Below, one piece after another: positions 38,371 to 47,027 of a stretch of DNA of 47,713 bases (position 1 is the first letter of the stretch; each line of letters begins with the position of its first letter). Position numbers and translations under genes: made by a program. The notes beneath the pieces are model-generated. The model was not told the origin of the DNA. It saw only the letters and a program-made list of their open reading frames with translations, and made no database searches. This stretch comes from an uncultured Pelagibacteraceae bacterium (GTDB lineage: Bacteria > Pseudomonadota > Alphaproteobacteria > Pelagibacterales > Pelagibacteraceae): positions 1 to 47,713 of the forward strand of contig CACMJB010000008.1 in NCBI GenBank assembly GCA_902613915.1, written 5' to 3'.

Positions 38371-38589
38371 TCACTTTTTATTAGCTGGTCTAAGATAATT
38401 TTCAGCTTGTTGAATTAATTTCTCAGTATCTAATGGTATACTATCTTCTTTTAAAAGCTTAGTGTTAGAAACTACTTCTTGATCTTTATCTAAAATTAAA
38501 ACTTCTTTATCCTTTTTTCTTTTTTCGCTTAGAAGATCAATTTCTTCCATTGCTTTAAAAATATCATCTAGATCATTACTTTTATTCAT
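38371..38589 (-). CDS. Small acidic/charged protein coupled to the iron ABC ATPase gene
   Basis: 72 residues, no signal peptide or membrane segment, no recognised family. The composition is rich in Lys, Glu, Asp and Leu, probably helical (DDIFKAMEEIDLLSEKRKKD; TEKLIQQAENYL). The start overlaps the stop of the ATPase gene as ATGA, which argues for real translation. Being last in the iron operon, it may be iron-regulated; a role in iron transport is only a guess. Confidence 0.65.
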   Translation of the reverse strand: MNKSNDLDDIFKAMEEIDLLSEKRKKDKEVLILDKDQEVVSNTKLLKEDSIPLDTEKLIQQAENYLRPANKK

Positions 38590-39662
38590 GATTTAAAACA
38601 AACTAGATGATCAATAAATATTGGTGATTTAAGACCAAATTTTTCACTTTTTTCATGTTGGTGTATGTGATGGGAGTGTACAAAAACAGGTAAATGTTCA
38701 CCAGATTTAGTTGCTAAAGTATAGATAAAATTTGTACCTCTAAATTTTCTATCTACTACTTCTAACTTTAATTTGCTTTCATCATCGTGGATTAAATCTT
38801 CTGGTTGCAGAAGAAGTTTTACATTTGATCCAGAGGGAAATTTATTAAGTAATTTTCCTTTAATTTCACCTAATTCTTTATGCATAAGACTATGAATAGC
38901 GCATTCGCTATCAATAACTTTCACATTAACAAATACCCCTTTATTTAAAAAATTTGCAACCTCTAATGAGTTTGGTTCGTGATGAACATTATATGGTACA
39001 TCATATTGTTTTAATTCTTGATTAAGTATAATTCCACATTTATCTGCCATTGAAAATGCTTCGTAAGAATCATGGGTTACTATAATAGTCGTTAAATTAA
39101 TTCTTTTAAGAAGTTTTTTTACAGAAATTTGTATTTCTTCTTTTAAACTTTGATCTATATTAGAAAATGGTTCGTCCAAAAGAAGCAAATCTGGTTTAGA
39201 GACCAAAGACCTGGCTAATGAGACTCTTTGTGCTTCTCCTGCACTAATTTGATGAGGAAATTTATCTAAAATAGCTTCTATGTGTAAAATTTTAATAATT
39301 TCTTCAGCTTCAACTGATGCACTGTTTCCATTTTTTCTTTTTTTTCCAAAATTAATATTATCGATCACTTTGTAGTTAGGAAACAAAGAATTATCTTGGA
39401 ATGATAATGCTACATTTCTTTCTTCAGGCTCTACATGAATTTCTTCTGAAGAAATAGTTTTTCCTTTTAAAATGATTTTTCCTTTACTGAGTTTTTGCAA
39501 ACCTGCTATTGTTCTTAAAATTGTAGTTTTTCCAATCCCAGAAGGACCTAAAAGTGAAATAATTTCTCCTTGTTCTTTAATAATCAAGTTTACATTATTT
39601 ACTTTATTTTTTTCACTGGCAATAAAGTTTCCATTTTGAATTTCTAGAAAATTTTCAAACAT
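38586..39662 (-). CDS. fbpC: Ferric iron ABC transporter, ATP-binding protein
   Basis: FbpC/AfuC-type ATPase, 358 residues. Walker A GPSGIGKTT near 39-47, Q-loop SFQDNSLFPNYK, signature ISAGEAQRVSLARS (divergent from LSGGQ), Walker B LLLLDEPFSNIDQ, and switch VTHDSYEAF. The C-terminal part beyond residue 240 is a TOBE-like domain. It lies 12 bases after the permease gene and overlaps the 72-residue ORF. Confidence 0.93.
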   Translation of the reverse strand: MFENFLEIQNGNFIASEKNKVNNVNLIIKEQGEIISLLGPSGIGKTTILRTIAGLQKLSKGKIILKGKTISSEEIHVEPEERNVALSFQDNSLFPNYKVIDNINFGKKRKNGNSASVEAEEIIKILHIEAILDKFPHQISAGEAQRVSLARSLVSKPDLLLLDEPFSNIDQSLKEEIQISVKKLLKRINLTTIIVTHDSYEAFSMADKCGIILNQELKQYDVPYNVHHEPNSLEVANFLNKGVFVNVKVIDSECAIHSLMHKELGEIKGKLLNKFPSGSNVKLLLQPEDLIHDDESKLKLEVVDRKFRGTNFIYTLATKSGEHLPVFVHSHHIHQHEKSEKFGLKSPIFIDHLVCFKS

Positions 39663-39674
39663 TTGGAGATTATA

Positions 39675-41291
39675 TTAGTTTTTCATTGAAAGTATATATC
39701 TTGACGAAAGTAAAATTAATATCGTTGACCAAAATATTAGGAAGAGAGATGGAATGGCTGCTGCTTCTAATAAATCTTGTGAGGCATAAATATAAGCTTG
39801 TGTGGCAAATGTTTCAAAATTAAAAGGTCTAAGAATCAAAGTTATTGGCAATTCTTTTATCACTTCTAAAGAAATCAGAAGCATGACTAAAATTATATTA
39901 GTTCTTAAATGAGGTATGTGTATCTTTGAAAATGTCTTAACTTTTGAATACCCAAGAAGATATGCACTTTCGTCTATTGAATTATTAATTTTTTCATAAC
40001 TGGATTTAATTCCATTAAAAGACAAAGAAAAAAATCTAATAAAATATGCCAAGATTAGTCCAAAAATTGAACCTATAAAAATACCTTTTGAGCTTTTTAT
40101 ATTCAAATTTTCTGAAAGAATATCACTTATATTAGAAAAAAAGGTAATGAAAGCTACAGCCAGTATAACACCAGGTATTGCATAGCCAGAAACAGAAAAA
40201 TTTGTAAGATAATTTAAAATTTTACTTTTTGAAACTCTACCGCCATAATTTATAAATAAAGAAACAAAAACTATAAATATACTTGCAAGTAACACTAGAT
40301 ACAGTGTGTTTAAATTCAAAGTAATAATATTTAAGTCATGAAAATATTTTGGAAATTTGATTGACCAATAAATCATTTGAGAAACTGGAAATAAGAAGCT
40401 TATAAATAATATAACTGAACAAATAATAAATGGAATCGAAGCTTTTTTTCCAACTAACTTAATCTTTGAAATTGGTTTAAATCCTCTACCTGGTTGATGA
40501 TATCTTGCCTCTTTTCTAGAGTAAATTTCAATAGAAAAAAGAAAAAGAATAAAAAGAAGAAGTATGAAAGAAATCTGGTTTGCGGTGTTCAAATCATCAA
40601 AAGAAAGCCATGAATTATAAATTCCTGTTGTTAAGGTGTTTATACTAAAAAAAGATACTGTTCCAAAATCTGATAAGCATTCCATTGAAACTAATGCTAG
40701 TCCTGCTACGATAGCCGGTCTCGCAGAAGGTAAGATTATTTTAAAAAAAGTTTCCCTTGACGAAAGACCTAAGTTTTTGCCAACCTCTATATAATTATTG
40801 GACTGATAATGAAATGATGCTCTTGTTAAAACATAAACATATGGGAAAAGTGAAAATGAAATTGCAAAAATAGCTCCCTTGATTCCATCAATTTTAGGTA
40901 TAAATAAATTATAATTGTTTTCTCCAAACAAAAAAGTCAATAATGAAAATGCTGTCCCATAATTCTCAAAAAAAGCTATAATTGAAAATGCATAAATATA
41001 TCCTGGAACAGCAAATGCTAAAATTAATGCCCAGCTAAAGAAGTTTGAAAATGGAAATTTATAAAACGATAAAAAATAAGCTGAAATAACACCTAAAAAA
41101 AAAGTAATTAGAATTACAAAAAATAATATTATTATAGAATTAAAAATATAGTCATAAAGAAAAGTGTTTTTTAACACTGAATAATAACTGCTTGTTTCAC
41201 TAAAAAAACTAAAAAAAACAGTAATTATAGGAAAGGCAACAATTGAAGCAATAATTACTGAACTAAAAAACCAGATATTATATTTTGTCAT
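39675..41291 (-). CDS. fbpB: Ferric iron ABC transporter, fused permease
   Basis: 538 residues with two permease halves and about twelve helices, as in FbpB/SfuB. Each half has an EAA loop: VGKNLGLSSRETFFKIILPSA region, and SAYLLGYSKVKTFSKIHIP. The pattern WSTILILLSSRY at the end is typical. It lies 23 bases after the binding-protein gene. Confidence 0.93.
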   Translation of the reverse strand: MTKYNIWFFSSVIIASIVAFPIITVFFSFFSETSSYYSVLKNTFLYDYIFNSIIILFFVILITFFLGVISAYFLSFYKFPFSNFFSWALILAFAVPGYIYAFSIIAFFENYGTAFSLLTFLFGENNYNLFIPKIDGIKGAIFAISFSLFPYVYVLTRASFHYQSNNYIEVGKNLGLSSRETFFKIILPSARPAIVAGLALVSMECLSDFGTVSFFSINTLTTGIYNSWLSFDDLNTANQISFILLLFILFLFSIEIYSRKEARYHQPGRGFKPISKIKLVGKKASIPFIICSVILFISFLFPVSQMIYWSIKFPKYFHDLNIITLNLNTLYLVLLASIFIVFVSLFINYGGRVSKSKILNYLTNFSVSGYAIPGVILAVAFITFFSNISDILSENLNIKSSKGIFIGSIFGLILAYFIRFFSLSFNGIKSSYEKINNSIDESAYLLGYSKVKTFSKIHIPHLRTNIILVMLLISLEVIKELPITLILRPFNFETFATQAYIYASQDLLEAAAIPSLFLIFWSTILILLSSRYILSMKN

Positions 41292-41314
41292 TGTTGCTCT
41301 ATGTTAATTAATCG

Positions 41315-42334
41315 CTACTTCCATCCTGCAGCTGTCATTACTTCTAAAGCATCTGCTTGTCTTTTTCCGTAATTAATAACTTTAGTTTTTAGATCTTGTT
41401 TAAAATCTAATCCCATATTCACCACAAGTGGATGTGGAGACACGCCTTTTATCATAGGGTACTCAAAAGTATTATTAACAATATGTTTTTGAGCTTCTTC
41501 ACTTAATAAGAACTCAACTAATTTAATTGCATTAGCTTTATTTGGTGCACCTTTAACAAGACCTGCCCCGCTAATATTCATATGAGTTCCTCTTCCATCT
41601 TGATTAGGAAAGTAAGGTTTTACTTTTTTAGCAGCTGCTTTTTGTTCTGGACCTTTTTTTCCAGAGAGCATTAGCGCCAAATAGTAAGTGTTAGCTACAG
41701 CTATATCAGCTTCACCTGCAGCAACAGCAAGTATTTGAGCTCTGTCATTCCCTTTAGGCGATCTTGCCATGTTGGAAACCATTCCTTTTGACCACTCAGC
41801 TACTTTTCCTTTTCCATTATTTTTAATTAATGAGGCTACTAAAGATTGATTATATATATTATTTGAAGCTCTTATTACTAATCTACCTTTCCATTTAGGA
41901 TCAGCTAAGCTTTCATAAGTTAAACCTGTTAATTCAGCACCGCTAACTCTTTCTGGTGCAAAATATACAATTCTAGCTCTCTTCGCTATACCAGTCCATT
42001 TTGATGTTCTGAAGTTACTTGGCACGACAGATTTAATATCTGCGCTTGTAAGCCCGCTTTGAAGATTAGCTTCAAACGCGCCTAATCTGCCTGCATCTGC
42101 AGTTATATAAAGGTCTGCCTGGCTATCAGCTCCTTCTTCGATTATTCTTTTTTCTAAAGCACCTGATTTTCCCGATACAACATTTACTTTAATACCGGTT
42201 TTAGTAGTAAATTTCTCATAAAGTTGAACATCAGAGTCATAATGCCTAGCGCTAAATATGTTTACTTCATTCGCGAATAAATTCCCCACGAATGAGACCA
42301 AGAATAGATAGCTGATTATTATCGTTTTTTTCAT
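41315..42334 (-). CDS. fbpA: Ferric iron ABC transporter, substrate-binding protein
   Basis: FbpA/FutA/IdiA-type periplasmic iron binder. I take the ATG at 42334 (339 residues), which gives a clean signal peptide of about 21 residues (MKKTIIISYLFLVSFVGNLFA/NE); an in-frame GTG at 42346 adds four. Iron ligand candidates are the Tyr in FSARHYDSD and the Tyr pair in VANTYYLALM; GKSGALEKRIIEEG is a family block. The promoter upstream carries two Fur-type palindromes, so iron repression is expected. Confidence 0.95.
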   Translation of the reverse strand: MKKTIIISYLFLVSFVGNLFANEVNIFSARHYDSDVQLYEKFTTKTGIKVNVVSGKSGALEKRIIEEGADSQADLYITADAGRLGAFEANLQSGLTSADIKSVVPSNFRTSKWTGIAKRARIVYFAPERVSGAELTGLTYESLADPKWKGRLVIRASNNIYNQSLVASLIKNNGKGKVAEWSKGMVSNMARSPKGNDRAQILAVAAGEADIAVANTYYLALMLSGKKGPEQKAAAKKVKPYFPNQDGRGTHMNISGAGLVKGAPNKANAIKLVEFLLSEEAQKHIVNNTFEYPMIKGVSPHPLVVNMGLDFKQDLKTKVINYGKRQADALEVMTAAGWK

Positions 42335-42354
42335 TTTAATTCTCACTAATTATT

Positions 42355-42402
42355 GATAATGATTATCATTTACAATATATCGATAATGATTATCAATTGC
42401 AA
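42355..42402 (-). promoter_or_regulatory. Iron-operon promoter with two Fur boxes
   Basis: Two identical copies of GATAATGATTATC, a 13-base palindrome matching the core of the classical Fur box, lie at 42355-42367 and 42382-42394, 27 bases apart. On the minus strand TTGCAA (42402-42397) and TATATT (42379-42374) are exactly 17 bases apart. The upstream box fills the -35/-10 spacer and the other starts at the predicted start site (about 42367). Bound repressor would block both polymerase binding and early transcription. Confidence 0.85.
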
Positions 42403-42469
42403 TAGTGACGCGGATACTAATTTTGCCACTAATTGTTGATATAAGGACTTAAAGTGAGTTATATGGCTC

Positions 42470-42688
42470 ATGATTTCAATAAATCCAAAAAAGTTTAAAG
42501 CTATTAAAAACAAAGCAATACCTAATCCCCTAAGACCGAAATTTAGAAATAAAGCTCAAGCAAATATATATTTTCTTTCTCAGAGAAAAGTTCAAGGAGA
42601 AAAGAAGGATCAGTTTAAACAAAAGTTTAGAATGATAGCGATAATATCAATAGTTCTTATTGGTGGATATTTTTTATCTAATAAATAA
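42470..42688 (+). CDS. Small basic protein with C-terminal membrane anchor
   Basis: 72 residues, rich in Lys, Asn and Gln; about residues 54-69 form a hydrophobic helix (MIAIISIVLIGGYFL) ending three residues from the C-terminus, a tail-anchor layout. No family recognised. The start at 42470 follows an in-frame stop at 42455. It is divergent from the Fur-boxed iron operon (the nearest box ends 76 bases upstream) and its 3' end overlaps the hydratase gene by 11 bases. Could be spurious; codon and residue make-up look protein-like. Confidence 0.55.
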   Translation: MISINPKKFKAIKNKAIPNPLRPKFRNKAQANIYFLSQRKVQGEKKDQFKQKFRMIAIISIVLIGGYFLSNK

Positions 42689-43454
42689 TTTTAGTAGATA
42701 CAGAACCTATTTTGTCAATTTTGGCATTATAAATTCCTTTGCCTAAAATTGGCACTACACCAACAGAGGATCCAGTAAAAACATAAAAGTTTTTATTAAA
42801 TTTTATTTTATCTTTTTGAAGTTTGTTTAAAACAAATCTTAAAGAGTTTAGAGGATCAATGTAAACGGTATTAGTATTTCCATCAACAGATTGATTAATT
42901 TTTTTATTAGAAATGTTTGTTTTTAAATTTTTAACATTTTGATTTTTGTATTTCTTTTTTGGGCCTACGACAAATTTTACATTTGCTCCAAAATCAGAAC
43001 AAAGATCACCTAAGCTTTTAATTCCTTTTTTCTTTTGCCTATAGCCAACTACCTCAATACATGGTGCTATATGTGTTATAAATTTTCTTATATTATTTTT
43101 TGTTACTTTCTTATTTAAATTGAAAAAGGTTTTTTTTATCAAATAACAAACTTCTAATTCAATTCCCATGGTAAATTTATTTATTCTGACACTTTTTTTG
43201 TTATTTAAAACATTATGTTTATATACAGTTGCATAAAAAGGTTCTTTTTCTTTTAATTTTTTTAATACTGGAATTCCAGTTCCTGCGGCTTTAAATCCAA
43301 TAATGGGCTTATTAATTTTACTTTCACAAAGTTTTCTAAAATTTTCTGCGTTAGATATTTTTTTTGTATATCTTGTTGGTAAAGGAGAAATTATTTTATT
43401 TTTAAGAAATGCATTTGTAATTTTATTCGCATATTTATTATCATTTTTATTCAT
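42678..43454 (-). CDS. FAH-superfamily hydratase, 2-keto-4-pentenoate hydratase type
   Basis: 258 residues resembling MhpD/HpcG hydratases and related decarboxylases. The metal ligands fit Glu99 and Glu101 in MGIELEVCYLI and Glu134 in PCIEVVGYR; IIGFKAAGTG and TGSSVGVVPILGKG are family blocks. Unusually Lys/Asn-rich even for this genome. The ATG overlaps the phosphofructokinase stop by one base, so the two are co-translated. The substrate is unknown; aromatic catabolism is not otherwise visible here. Confidence 0.8.
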   Translation of the reverse strand: MNKNDNKYANKITNAFLKNKIISPLPTRYTKKISNAENFRKLCESKINKPIIGFKAAGTGIPVLKKLKEKEPFYATVYKHNVLNNKKSVRINKFTMGIELEVCYLIKKTFFNLNKKVTKNNIRKFITHIAPCIEVVGYRQKKKGIKSLGDLCSDFGANVKFVVGPKKKYKNQNVKNLKTNISNKKINQSVDGNTNTVYIDPLNSLRFVLNKLQKDKIKFNKNFYVFTGSSVGVVPILGKGIYNAKIDKIGSVSTKIIY

Positions 43455-44542
43455 TAAACTTCATCTCCTAAATAAATACCTAATGATAAAGCTGTTTCAA
43501 CAAGAGAGTCTTTTCTTTCAACATTTTTATAAGTACTTATTCCTTCATCTATAGGAACATCTACTACTCTTCTATCTCTCCACGCTACCATACGGTCAAA
43601 TTTTTTCTGATTTAATAAATCTACTGCATAAACACCAAACGCACTAGCTAAAATTCTATCACTTGCTGTAGGTGGCGCTCCTCTTTGAACATGACCTAGG
43701 GCTGTCACTCTACATTCAGTTTCAGTTTTTTTCATAAGTTCTGATGCAATATAATCTCCAATGCCACCTAATCTTTTTTCACCGTCCATATATTTATGCA
43801 TTACTCTTGAACCATCTTCTTTTTTAACCGCTTCTGCAACTACAATAAGAGAATGTTGTACGTCATGTTTTTTCATCTCATTTAATTTTTTTATAATTCC
43901 ATCAATTGAATATTTAATTTCCGGAATTAAAATAATATCAGCACCTCCAGCTATACCTGCATTTAGTGCAATATGTCCTGCATCTCTTCCCATTACTTCT
44001 AAAATCATTGCTCTTCTGTGACTTGCTGCTGTTGATTGAAGGTTGTCTAAAGCTTGCGTTGCTACATCTACAGCGGTATGAAATCCAATAGAACTTTCTG
44101 TAGCTCCTACATCATTATCAATAGTCTTTGGTATTGCTACAATTTTCATATCACCCTCTTTTGCAAGTTTTTTTAAGATTTGCATGCTTCCATCTCCACC
44201 TATGATGATAAGGCCATCAAGCTTCATCTGATGGTAGCCTTCGATTATTTCTTTTGATGTATCGATGAATTTTCCGTCTTTAGTCGGAAATTTAAACGGG
44301 TTTCCTTTATTAGTAGAACCTAAAAAAGTACCACCTTGTCTTAATAAATAGCCTTCGAAGGTTTTGTGAGTTAATTGAACTGCTGCTACAGGCCTTTGCA
44401 TTAAACCAGCTGTTCCGTCCTTAATTCCGAAAACATCCATATTATATTTGTTTTTTGCTCTATAAAAAATAGATCTGATTGCAGCGTTCAAGCCACCACA
44501 ATCCCCGCCGCTGGTTAGTATTCCAATTTTTTTATTACTCAT
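43454..44542 (-). CDS. pfkA: 6-phosphofructokinase, PfkA family
   Basis: Commits fructose 6-phosphate to glycolysis. 362 residues. TSGGDCGGLNAAIR at 10-23, IIIGGDGSM with Gly118, and PKTIDNDVGATESSIGFHTA with Lys139 and catalytic Asp142. Gly118 aligns with E. coli Gly104, which favours ATP; PPi enzymes have Asp there. Lys139 aligns with Gly124, a position where PPi enzymes and some ATP enzymes have Lys. ATP is therefore the likelier phosphoryl donor, with some doubt. It is divergent from pyk and followed by the hydratase gene. Confidence 0.92.
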   Translation of the reverse strand: MSNKKIGILTSGGDCGGLNAAIRSIFYRAKNKYNMDVFGIKDGTAGLMQRPVAAVQLTHKTFEGYLLRQGGTFLGSTNKGNPFKFPTKDGKFIDTSKEIIEGYHQMKLDGLIIIGGDGSMQILKKLAKEGDMKIVAIPKTIDNDVGATESSIGFHTAVDVATQALDNLQSTAASHRRAMILEVMGRDAGHIALNAGIAGGADIILIPEIKYSIDGIIKKLNEMKKHDVQHSLIVVAEAVKKEDGSRVMHKYMDGEKRLGGIGDYIASELMKKTETECRVTALGHVQRGAPPTASDRILASAFGVYAVDLLNQKKFDRMVAWRDRRVVDVPIDEGISTYKNVERKDSLVETALSLGIYLGDEV

Positions 44543-44604
44543 AATTAATTAGTGTTAAATATTCTTTTTTGAGGCAAGTAATGTTATAACACAATAATTT
44601 CATA
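44543..44604. promoter_or_regulatory. pfkA-pyk divergent intergenic region with a palindrome
   Basis: 62 bases separate the two start codons and must contain both promoters. In it TGTTATAACA (44582-44591) is a perfect 10-base palindrome that also contains a TATAAC -10-like element for pyk. It could be an operator that coordinates the two glycolytic genes; a palindrome this short in AT-rich DNA may be chance. Confidence 0.35.
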
Positions 44605-46017
44605 ATGGAAAAAAAAGCCAAAATTATAGCAACATTAGGACCAGCAATTTATAATGAAACTAAGCTAAAACAGCTCGTCAAATTAGGAGTTGATGCTTTT
44701 AGAATAAACTTTAGCCATGAAACAAAAAATATTTCTTCTATTGTTAAAAGAATAAGAAAAGTTGAAAGAAGTACTGATAAAAAAATTGCTCTTATAGCTG
44801 ATTTACAAGGTGTAAAGCTTAGAGTTGGTAAAATCAAAGACAATGTTCAAAAAATTAAATTTAATCAAAAATTTACTTTTGATGCTAAAAAAGAATTAGG
44901 TGACAAAAACAGAATAAGCTTCCCCTATCCTAAAATTCTAAAGAAATTAAAAAAAGGTAATAAAATTTTAATTGATGACGGTAAATATACTTTTGTTGTA
45001 ACTGGAAAAACAGGAACTTCAGTCAAAACATTATGTAAAAGTCAAAATTGTTTAATGAGGAACAATAAGAGTGTTCACATTCCAAATTTTGATATCGCAT
45101 TTAACAAATTAACAATAAAAGACAAAAAAGATATTAAAACTGCTGTAAAGCTTGGATGTAATTGGATTGCTTTATCCTATTTGCAAAATGAGAAATTAAT
45201 ACTTGAAGCTAGAAAACTAATTAAAAAAGACATGGGAATTATTTCCAAAATTGAAAACAAACATGCACTTCGCAATATAAATAAAATTATAAAAGCAACT
45301 GACTCGATTATGATAGCTAGAGGAGATCTTGCTATAGATATAGGTCATAGTGAAGTTCCAAAAGTTCAATTAAGTTTAATTAAGAAATGCTCTCAATTTT
45401 CTAAATCTGTAATTGTAGCCACTCAAATGCTTGAAAGTATGATTGAGAATAATACTGCAACTCGAGCTGAGATAAATGATATCGCCACAGCTATCTTCCA
45501 AGGTGCAGATACAGTTATGTTATCAGCAGAAGCTGCAATCGGTAAATTTCCAACTCAAGCTGTTTCAACAATGACTGAAACTATCCTCTCAACAGAAAAA
45601 TATAAAAGAGAACACATTGAAGATTTTAAAAATTCTATTTTTTCAGATAATGATCCCGTTAAATCAATTCTTAGATCAGTAAAAAACATTGCTTACAATC
45701 AAAATGTTAAAGCAATAATTGTTTTTTCTAATTCGGGAAAATCTGCAAAACTAGTTTCTGCAATGAGGCCTGCCGCAAAAATAGTAACGATCTCACCAAA
45801 TATAAATGTTTGTAGACAAGTATCATTATTATGGGGTGTCCAATCTAAAAATAGTAGAGACGCTAATGGTTGGAAAGATATGATGTCTATTTCTAGAGAA
45901 ATTATAAGAAAGTTAAAATTTATAAAGAAGAATGACTTCGTTATTATTACAGCTGGCTTACCGTTTGGTAAAGCTGGAATGACGAATATGATTAGACTTT
46001 ATAAAGTAGGAACTTAA
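44605..46017 (+). CDS. pyk: Pyruvate kinase
   Basis: Phosphoenolpyruvate + ADP to pyruvate + ATP, 470 residues. ATLGPAIYN at 9-17, Arg33 and Asn35 in FRINFSH, IADLQGVKLRVG (Asp66), catalytic Lys215 and Glu217 in IISKIEN, Asp241 in ARGDLAIDIG, and Thr273 in VATQMLESM. The B domain (about 70-168) and C-terminal domain are complete. It abuts the stop of convergent gap. Confidence 0.95.
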   Translation: MEKKAKIIATLGPAIYNETKLKQLVKLGVDAFRINFSHETKNISSIVKRIRKVERSTDKKIALIADLQGVKLRVGKIKDNVQKIKFNQKFTFDAKKELGDKNRISFPYPKILKKLKKGNKILIDDGKYTFVVTGKTGTSVKTLCKSQNCLMRNNKSVHIPNFDIAFNKLTIKDKKDIKTAVKLGCNWIALSYLQNEKLILEARKLIKKDMGIISKIENKHALRNINKIIKATDSIMIARGDLAIDIGHSEVPKVQLSLIKKCSQFSKSVIVATQMLESMIENNTATRAEINDIATAIFQGADTVMLSAEAAIGKFPTQAVSTMTETILSTEKYKREHIEDFKNSIFSDNDPVKSILRSVKNIAYNQNVKAIIVFSNSGKSAKLVSAMRPAAKIVTISPNINVCRQVSLLWGVQSKNSRDANGWKDMMSISREIIRKLKFIKKNDFVIITAGLPFGKAGMTNMIRLYKVGT

Positions 46018-47022
46018 TTAAATTAATCCAGCAATTTGAATTGCTGTATCACACATTCTATTAGAAAAACCCCACTCGTTATCATACCAAGAAAGAACTC
46101 TACTGAATTTTCCTTTTATAACTTGAGTTTGAGTTAAATCAAAAATTGAGCTGTGAGGATTATGATTAAAATCTTTAGAAACCAATGGAGCTGAATTTGT
46201 TGCTAAAATACCTTTAAGAGGACCATTTGCAGCTTTAATCATTGCATCATTGATATTTTCAGCAGTGACTTCTTTTTTGGGCACGAAAGTAAGATCAATT
46301 AAAGACACATTTGGTGTTGGAACTCTTATAGCTGTACCATCTAATTTTCCTTTTAAACTTGGTAAAACTAAGCTCATTGCTTTTGCTGCACCAGTTGATG
46401 TTGGTATCATTGCATCTCCTGAAGCTCTTGCTCTTCTAAGATCTTTGTGAAGTGTATCTAATAATTTTTGATCACCAGTGTAACTATGAATAGTAGTCAT
46501 ATATCCATATTCAATTCCAAAACTATTTTCTAAAACCATAGCTACTGGAGCAAGACAGTTTGTTGTGCATGACCCATTCGAGATTATATTGTGATCTTTC
46601 TTAAGCTCTTTACTGTTAACCCCTTGAACTACTGTAAAATCTACCTCTTTAGCAGGAGCAGAGATAATTACTTTCTTAGCACCAGCTTCAATATGTTTAC
46701 CTGCAGAAGCTTTATCTAAAAAGAAACCAGTACATTCTAAAACAACATCTGCACCAATTTTACCCCATGGAAGCTTAGCAGGATCTCTTTCTGCAAAAAC
46801 TTTTATATTTTGATCACCAATTTGAAAACCTTCACTTGTTGTTTTCACATCGTGATTAAGAGTACCATGGGTACTATCAAATTTTATTAAATGAGCGTTG
46901 GCTTCGATTGAACCAAGATCGTTGATACCTACAACTTGAATTTTTCCTTTGTAGTTTTCTAATAATGCTCTTAGGATTAATCTTCCTATTCTTCCAAAAC
47001 CGTTTATACCAACTTTAACCAT
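46018..47022 (-). CDS. gap: Glyceraldehyde-3-phosphate dehydrogenase, type I
   Basis: 334 residues. NAD-binding INGFGRIGRLILRA at 6-19 with Asp35 in GINDLGS, suggesting NAD rather than NADP. Nucleophile Cys152 in SCTTNCLAP, base His179 in TTIHSYTGDQ, and the phosphate-binding block SGDAMIPTSTGAAKA. It lies 5 bases after the DUF2160 gene and so belongs to the transporter operon, rather than the usual gap-pgk pair. Convergent with pyk. Confidence 0.95.
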   Translation of the reverse strand: MVKVGINGFGRIGRLILRALLENYKGKIQVVGINDLGSIEANAHLIKFDSTHGTLNHDVKTTSEGFQIGDQNIKVFAERDPAKLPWGKIGADVVLECTGFFLDKASAGKHIEAGAKKVIISAPAKEVDFTVVQGVNSKELKKDHNIISNGSCTTNCLAPVAMVLENSFGIEYGYMTTIHSYTGDQKLLDTLHKDLRRARASGDAMIPTSTGAAKAMSLVLPSLKGKLDGTAIRVPTPNVSLIDLTFVPKKEVTAENINDAMIKAANGPLKGILATNSAPLVSKDFNHNPHSSIFDLTQTQVIKGKFSRVLSWYDNEWGFSNRMCDTAIQIAGLI

Positions 47023-47027
47023 AATTT

